A stretch of 26,741 nucleotides of DNA, from positions 1 to 26,741 of the forward strand of contig JAQTRA010000004.1 of NCBI GenBank assembly GCA_028712045.1. The letters are read 5' to 3'. Source of the DNA: Candidatus Omnitrophota bacterium. GTDB taxonomy: Bacteria > Omnitrophota > Koll11 > Gygaellales > Profunditerraquicolaceae. The notes under the pieces are model-generated. The model saw only the letters and a program-made list of their open reading frames with translations. It was not told where the DNA came from and made no database searches. The translations under genes were made by a program, and so were the position numbers. Positions 22,907-26,741 of the stretch are shown here, piece after piece; position 1 is the first letter of the stretch; each line of letters begins with the position of its first letter.

Positions 22907-23719
22907 ATGAACAATTTACTTTTTACATTAAAAAATATTTCATTTGCTTATTTGGGTAAACTCCCGGCGTTATCTAATGTTAGCCTGGATATCAACGCCG
23001 GTCAAAAAATTACGGTTATTGGCGCCAATGGCTCAGGAAAATCTACGTTTTTACAGATACTTGACGGTTTATTGTTTGCGGATAGCGGAGAGGCAAGATT
23101 TTGTGGAAAACAATTAAATGAGAAAGCTTTTACTGATGAAAAATTCACTCGGGAATTCAGGCGTAAAGTGGGTTTTGTTTTTCAGAATCCGGATGTGCAA
23201 TTATTTTGTCCGACGGTAAAAGATGATATTGTTTTCGGCCCTTTGCAGTTGGGTTTTGCAAAAAACGAAGTTGAAAAACGCTTAGAAAAATTAGTAGAGA
23301 TTTTAGATATAAGTACGCTGCTTAATCGATCGCCTTATCAGTTAAGTATCGGTGAAAAACGTAAAGTAGCTATTGCCTCTACTTTAATTATCCAGCCAGA
23401 GGTGCTTATCCTTGATGAGCCAACTGCCGGGCTTGATCCGTTGACTACCCGGCATATTATTGATTTACTCATTGATGAAAATCTGCGCGGCAAAACAATA
23501 ATTACCGCAACGCATGACCTGCACATTGTTGAAGAGATATCCGATCTGGTTTATGTATTTAATCAGCAGAAAACAATTACCCGTTTTGGTAAAACTGATA
23601 CAATCCTTAATGATACAGATTTGCTGACCCAAAATAACTTGGTGCATATTCATAGCCATAAACATAAAGATAAGGTGCATCTGCATCCGCATGTGCATTT
23701 GGATCATCATGCACCGTAA
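22907..23719 (+). CDS. cbiO: CbiO, ATPase of the Ni/Co ECF transporter, with His-rich tail
   Basis: This cytoplasmic ATPase of the metal ECF transporter has Walker A GANGSGKST (39-47), Q-loop FVFQNPDVQLFCPTV (typical of ECF ATPases), signature LSIGEKRK, Walker B VLILDEPTAGLDP and H-loop ATHDLHIVEE. The 270-residue chain ends in a tail with ten histidines between 247 and 268, mostly alternating, probably able to bind nickel, cobalt or zinc. Such tails occur in some metal-transport ATPases and chaperones. It follows cbiQ after the palindromic repeat, and its ATG has no obvious Shine-Dalgarno; the palindrome hairpin could influence its translation. The pairing with CbiM/PDGLE upstream supports a metal substrate over a vitamin. 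Confidence 0.93.
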   Translation: MNNLLFTLKNISFAYLGKLPALSNVSLDINAGQKITVIGANGSGKSTFLQILDGLLFADSGEARFCGKQLNEKAFTDEKFTREFRRKVGFVFQNPDVQLFCPTVKDDIVFGPLQLGFAKNEVEKRLEKLVEILDISTLLNRSPYQLSIGEKRKVAIASTLIIQPEVLILDEPTAGLDPLTTRHIIDLLIDENLRGKTIITATHDLHIVEEISDLVYVFNQQKTITRFGKTDTILNDTDLLTQNNLVHIHSHKHKDKVHLHPHVHLDHHAP

Positions 23720-23731
23720 CGAAAATAGGGT

Positions 23732-23767
23732 GTCCCTTAGGGGACGTCCCCCTAGGAGGACGTCCCC
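23732..23767. repeat. GTCCC-rich palindromic element before the cupin gene
   Basis: A 28-base near-palindrome (23740-23767, ggggacgtcc...ggacgtcccc, one mismatched pair) is preceded by a further gtccc/gggac pairing at 23732-23744. It fills most of the 65-base gap between cbiO and the cupin gene. Its sequence is unrelated to the other palindromes in the window. It could be another REP family or a transcript-end hairpin; no T-run follows. Confidence 0.7.
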
Positions 23768-23784
23768 ATTAAGAGAGGAAAGAT

Positions 23785-24111
23785 ATGTTAAAAGAAAAAG
23801 TGTTTTGTACGCAACTTAAAGGGAGACAACGGTTTTTGCGCTTGTTGGGAGATTCGACCAAGGCTGTTGGATTACGTTGTGGGTTAGTTACTTTGAAACC
23901 TAAGGAATTAATTGGTGAACATAAGACTGAAAACAAAGAAGAGGTAATTATCATCTTAAAAGGCAACGCTACTGTCCATTTTGGAAAAAATAAAAAACTT
24001 AAAGCCCCTCAAAATTCCTTCGTTTTTATCCCTTCAGAAACCCTGCACAATGTTGAAAATTCGGGAAGTGTAATTCTGCAGTATGTCTATGTGACTACTC
24101 AAGTTGCGTAA
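23785..24111 (+). CDS. Small cupin-domain protein
   Basis: This is a 108-residue single-domain cupin. The first cupin motif is visible as GEHKTENKEEVIIILKG (about 43-59), with the possible metal ligands His45 and the Glu residues near 51-52. The second is PQNSFVFIPSETLHNVENSG, with the ligand His in LHNVEN. Predicted beta-strands alternate through the chain, consistent with a jelly-roll fold. AGAGAGG-like purines and the ATG at 23785 fit a good ribosome-binding site (AGAGAGGAAAG). Small cupins of this type bind sugars, metals or small acids and are often sugar-phosphate isomerase-like or regulatory; no specific function can be given. It lies 65 bases after cbiO, beyond a palindromic element, so co-transcription is uncertain. 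Confidence 0.8.
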   Translation: MLKEKVFCTQLKGRQRFLRLLGDSTKAVGLRCGLVTLKPKELIGEHKTENKEEVIIILKGNATVHFGKNKKLKAPQNSFVFIPSETLHNVENSGSVILQYVYVTTQVA

Positions 24112-24119
24112 AAAAATCC

Positions 24120-24147
24120 TTGCAATCTAAATTCCTTAAGGTAAAAT
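24120..24147 (+). promoter_or_regulatory. Possible promoter for the sensor gene
   Basis: TTGCAA (24120-24125) and TAAAAT (24142-24147) are spaced by 16 bases in the AT-rich 85-base gap between the cupin and sensor genes. The match is moderate, and another TAAAAT overlaps it at 24147. The AT-richness of the region makes chance matches likely. Confidence 0.4.
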
Positions 24148-24196
24148 AAAATACAGCGGTAATTTTATTTATTTAGGGTAAATCGAAAGAGCAAAA

Positions 24197-26741
24197 ATGC
24201 AGGATAAATCTAAAAAAAGATTTACTATCCATCAAAAGCTTACGATATTTATAGTCATTTCTTTTTCTATTGTCGGCTTGGTTGGGCTGGGTTTGATGTA
24301 TTGGTCGGAATATAGGCTTTTACGCCAGACGATCAGCCGGGATTATTTAACCATGGCTCAACTCTTAGGTAGTTCTCTGGATAGGATCGTGAGCAGGGAA
24401 ATAAAAAGCATTGAAGTGTTTATGGCCTCGTATGAACGTTTACAAGATGTAGAAAAATATAATTTAAAATATGCAGGAATGAGTAATGAGCAAAAAAAAG
24501 CTTATTTTAAAGGTGTGGAAGAACAATGGGCCAAGGCCACTGACAATGATTCTTTAATTACAGAATATACCAAGAGCGCGGTCGGAATTAGATTAAAGGA
24601 GATAGCTTTGGATGATCCGAGTATCGCTGAAATTTTCATGACTGATAAATACGGCGGATTAGTTGCCGCATCAGACAGGACAACTGATTTTTATCAGGCT
24701 GACGAAGAATGGTGGCAGAAATCTTTTGATAATGGCCAGGGAAATGTTTTTGTGGATAAGATCGGATTGGACCCCTCAAGCAAAGCCTTAGGTTTAGCAA
24801 TAAGTGTGCCAATTAAGAACCGATCAAAAGAAGTAATCGGAGTTTGTAAAAGTGTCCTGGAAATTAATCGTTTATTTTCTCCCTTAATAAATTTTAGTAT
24901 CGGTAAAAGTGGCCACGTTACGCTTATAGATAAGCAGGGTAATTTAATATTCCATCCCGGGATCCAGGGGATGACGCGAAAACTACCCTATGAAGCCACT
25001 AATAAAATTATCAGTCAAGATAGCGGATACTTGTTGGCTAATGAAACAGCCCAGTTGCATAAGGGGAAAGTATTTATTTTTTATTTTAAAGTTAATCATC
25101 CGGTGCTGCTGGAGAGTGGTTTAGAGTGGTGGATATGCGTAGTCCAGGATGATGCGGAGGTATTTGCTCCGTTAGCAGTGTTAATTTTCAGTTTTATACC
25201 GGCGGCATTGGCTATGCTTGCGTTAATTGTATTAACCGGGTTATTATTTAGCAGGATACTGGTGAAACCAATATTGGAATTGGTTGATGCTACTGAAAAA
25301 ATTGCCAAAGGCAACTTGAATTATAAAGTAGATATTAAGGCAAATGATGAAATAAAGGATTTAGCGGATTCTTTTAATTCCATGTTAGCCAGCCTCAAGA
25401 ATACCTTTACTACTGTGGATAAACTTAATGACGAGATCGCTTTGCGCAAGAAAACAGAAGAAACTTTACATAAGAGCGAAGAGCAATATCGCACGTTGTT
25501 TACTGAATCCCGCGACGCGGTTATGGTATTGTCATCTGATGAAAAATTTATTTCCGGAAATCCCGCGGCAATTAAAATGTTTGGTTGCCAGGATGAAAAT
25601 GAATTTAAGTCTAAGTCGGCAGCAGACCTGTCTCCGGAATTTCAACCCGATGGCTCTAGGTCGGTGGATAAGTCCCGGAAAATGATGATGTTAGCGGTGG
25701 GGAAAGGCTCAAACTTATTTGAATGGACGCATAAACGTATGGATGGAGTTGAGTTCATCTCGACAGTGTTACTTTCAAAGTTTGAAATTAGCGGCCAGGT
25801 GTTCTTACAGGCAACTGTGCGGGATATTACCGAGAGGGTAAAAGCAGAAAAGCGTATAAATAAGTTAAATAAAATGCAGACGGCTTTACTTAATCCGGGA
25901 AAGCTTGAGGATAAACTTAAGGTAATTACGGATAGCGTGGTGGATATTTTTAAAGCTGAATTCTCCCGCATTTGGCTGATGGCTCCGGGAGATCAATGTA
26001 ATTCAGGTTGCCCGCACGCCGCGGTTAAGCAGGGGCCTCATGTATGTATTAACCGGGATCATTGCCTGCATCTTGTTTCCAGTTCAGGATGTTATACGCA
26101 TATTGATGGGGGGCACTCACGGGTTCCTTTTGGCTGCTATAAGATCGGGGGCATAGCATCCGGGGAGTTTCCTTCTTTTTTAACTAATGATGTAACGCAT
26201 GATCCCAGGGTTCACAATCATGAATGGGCCGGCAAACTGGGTTTGGTTTCTTTTGCCGGTTTCAGGTTAGGGTTATCTGATAATGAAACCATCGGAGTTT
26301 TAGCGCTTTTTTCAAAACACCATATTTCCACTGAAGAATACGCGTTAATCGAGGCGATTAGTACTATAGTGATCCGGGTAATTAAGGCGTCACAGGCAGA
26401 AGAAGCAATAAAGAAAAGTGAGGCGTGGTTTTCTACTACTTTGACCAGTATTGGTGACGCGGTAATTACTGTTGATACAGAAGGTAATATAACTTTTATT
26501 AATCCTGTGGCCCAAAAATTAACCGGTTGGTTGGCAGCTGAAGCTATTGGCAGGCATATCGATGAGGTGTTTATAATTAAAAAAGAGGATACGGATGAAA
26601 AAGTTGATAATCCTATCCTGAAAGTTTTAAGTAACGGCCAAATAGTCAATTTAGCTAATCATACTGTTTTGATATCTAAAGATGGCAGTAGGTGCGCGAT
26701 CGATGATAGCGCGGCTCCCATCAGGAATGAAGCTAGCCAGG
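24197..26741 (+). CDS. Membrane sensor protein with extracytoplasmic domain, HAMP, PAS, Cys-rich GAF and PAS, 3' truncated
   Basis: An open frame of 848 codons runs from ATG 24197 off the right end. Helix 1 (residues about 15-36) and helix 2 (about 325-349) flank a 290-residue extracytoplasmic region that looks like a double-Cache sensor (IFMTDKYGGLVAASDRTTDFYQ, GHVTLIDKQGNLIFHP). A HAMP linker follows (LVKPILELVDATEKIAKGNL), then PAS 1 from about 428 ending in VRDITERVKAEKR. A GAF-like domain spans about 560-735 and contains Cys601, 605, 617, 623, 632 and 647 with SSGCYTHIDGGHSRVPFGCYKIG. PAS 2 starts near 741 (SEAWFSTTLTSIGDAVITVD). The output domain is outside the window; a histidine kinase is most likely, a diguanylate cyclase or SpoIIE phosphatase possible. 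Ligand unknown. Confidence 0.88.
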   Translation, partial: MQDKSKKRFTIHQKLTIFIVISFSIVGLVGLGLMYWSEYRLLRQTISRDYLTMAQLLGSSLDRIVSREIKSIEVFMASYERLQDVEKYNLKYAGMSNEQKKAYFKGVEEQWAKATDNDSLITEYTKSAVGIRLKEIALDDPSIAEIFMTDKYGGLVAASDRTTDFYQADEEWWQKSFDNGQGNVFVDKIGLDPSSKALGLAISVPIKNRSKEVIGVCKSVLEINRLFSPLINFSIGKSGHVTLIDKQGNLIFHPGIQGMTRKLPYEATNKIISQDSGYLLANETAQLHKGKVFIFYFKVNHPVLLESGLEWWICVVQDDAEVFAPLAVLIFSFIPAALAMLALIVLTGLLFSRILVKPILELVDATEKIAKGNLNYKVDIKANDEIKDLADSFNSMLASLKNTFTTVDKLNDEIALRKKTEETLHKSEEQYRTLFTESRDAVMVLSSDEKFISGNPAAIKMFGCQDENEFKSKSAADLSPEFQPDGSRSVDKSRKMMMLAVGKGSNLFEWTHKRMDGVEFISTVLLSKFEISGQVFLQATVRDITERVKAEKRINKLNKMQTALLNPGKLEDKLKVITDSVVDIFKAEFSRIWLMAPGDQCNSGCPHAAVKQGPHVCINRDHCLHLVSSSGCYTHIDGGHSRVPFGCYKIGGIASGEFPSFLTNDVTHDPRVHNHEWAGKLGLVSFAGFRLGLSDNETIGVLALFSKHHISTEEYALIEAISTIVIRVIKASQAEEAIKKSEAWFSTTLTSIGDAVITVDTEGNITFINPVAQKLTGWLAAEAIGRHIDEVFIIKKEDTDEKVDNPILKVLSNGQIVNLANHTVLISKDGSRCAIDDSAAPIRNEASQ

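Noticed and set aside
24112..24196. Terminator after the cupin gene
   Set aside because: Only a short CCTTAAGG palindrome is present, without a GC-rich stem and T-run.
26218..26649. Minus-strand reading frame of 143 codons near the right edge
   Set aside because: It lies opposite the GAF-PAS sensor, which shows clear domain motifs across the same bases; the minus-strand product has none.

Overview
The window looks like chromosomal DNA of a Gram-negative (diderm) bacterium. It encodes two TolC-type outer-membrane channels, two periplasmic adaptors and HldD, an LPS heptose epimerase. The tightly packed co-directional genes, the split glycine-cleavage P protein and the abundant REP-like palindromes resemble uncultivated diderm lineages such as Candidatus Omnitrophota. 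That placement is a guess from style; there is no rRNA marker here. Every convincing gene is on the + strand. The first and last genes run off the window edges.

Layout: (1) 3-3812, tolC (5' cut), a short MacA-type adaptor and macB form a tripartite export operon. (2) 3810-3899 is a nested palindromic repeat, followed by pabB (3900-5024). (3) 5030-6582 has a near-consensus promoter, a leader with a terminator-like hairpin, a small zinc-ligand protein that seems to start at AUC, and a DEAD-box RNA helicase. (4) 6583-6677 is a REP cluster. (5) 6681-15126 has a promoter and then a second exporter unit: TolC, a YbhG-like adaptor, two ABC ATPases corresponding to a split YbhF, and two ABC-2 permeases. 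An MFS transporter and cbiM plus a PDGLE/CbiN-like gene (nickel/cobalt ECF transporter parts) follow. (6) 15145-16107 is hldD, whose ATG abuts a REP copy. (7) 16104-22047 has a promoter and gcvT-gcvH-gcvPA-gcvPB, a lipoate ligase/octanoyltransferase gene and lipA, mostly overlapping. (8) 22044-23719 is cbiQ and cbiO, the rest of the metal ECF transporter, translationally coupled to lipA. (9) 23785-24111 is a cupin protein. (10) 24197 to the end is a membrane sensor with an extracytoplasmic domain, HAMP, PAS, a Cys-rich GAF and a second PAS, truncated by the window.

The gcv/lip block is nearly self-sufficient: T, H and both P subunits, with one enzyme to load GcvH with octanoyl or lipoyl and LipA to insert sulfur. 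Only the L protein (dihydrolipoyl dehydrogenase) is missing. It sits between the two halves of one nickel/cobalt ECF transporter (cbiMN left, cbiQO right).

The features that ordinary genes do not explain are the palindromic elements. Seven copies of an AATT(A/G)GGG...CTATTT REP head occur in two sub-families, directly abutting stop and start codons; one copy supplies the end of CbiQ. Three perfect palindromes share a central GTTTAAAC; one of them carries inverted DnaA-box-like sequences. The most interesting regulatory candidate is the helicase leader, which combines promoter, attenuator-like hairpin, strong Shine-Dalgarno and AUC start. I did not find a clearly new multi-gene system.
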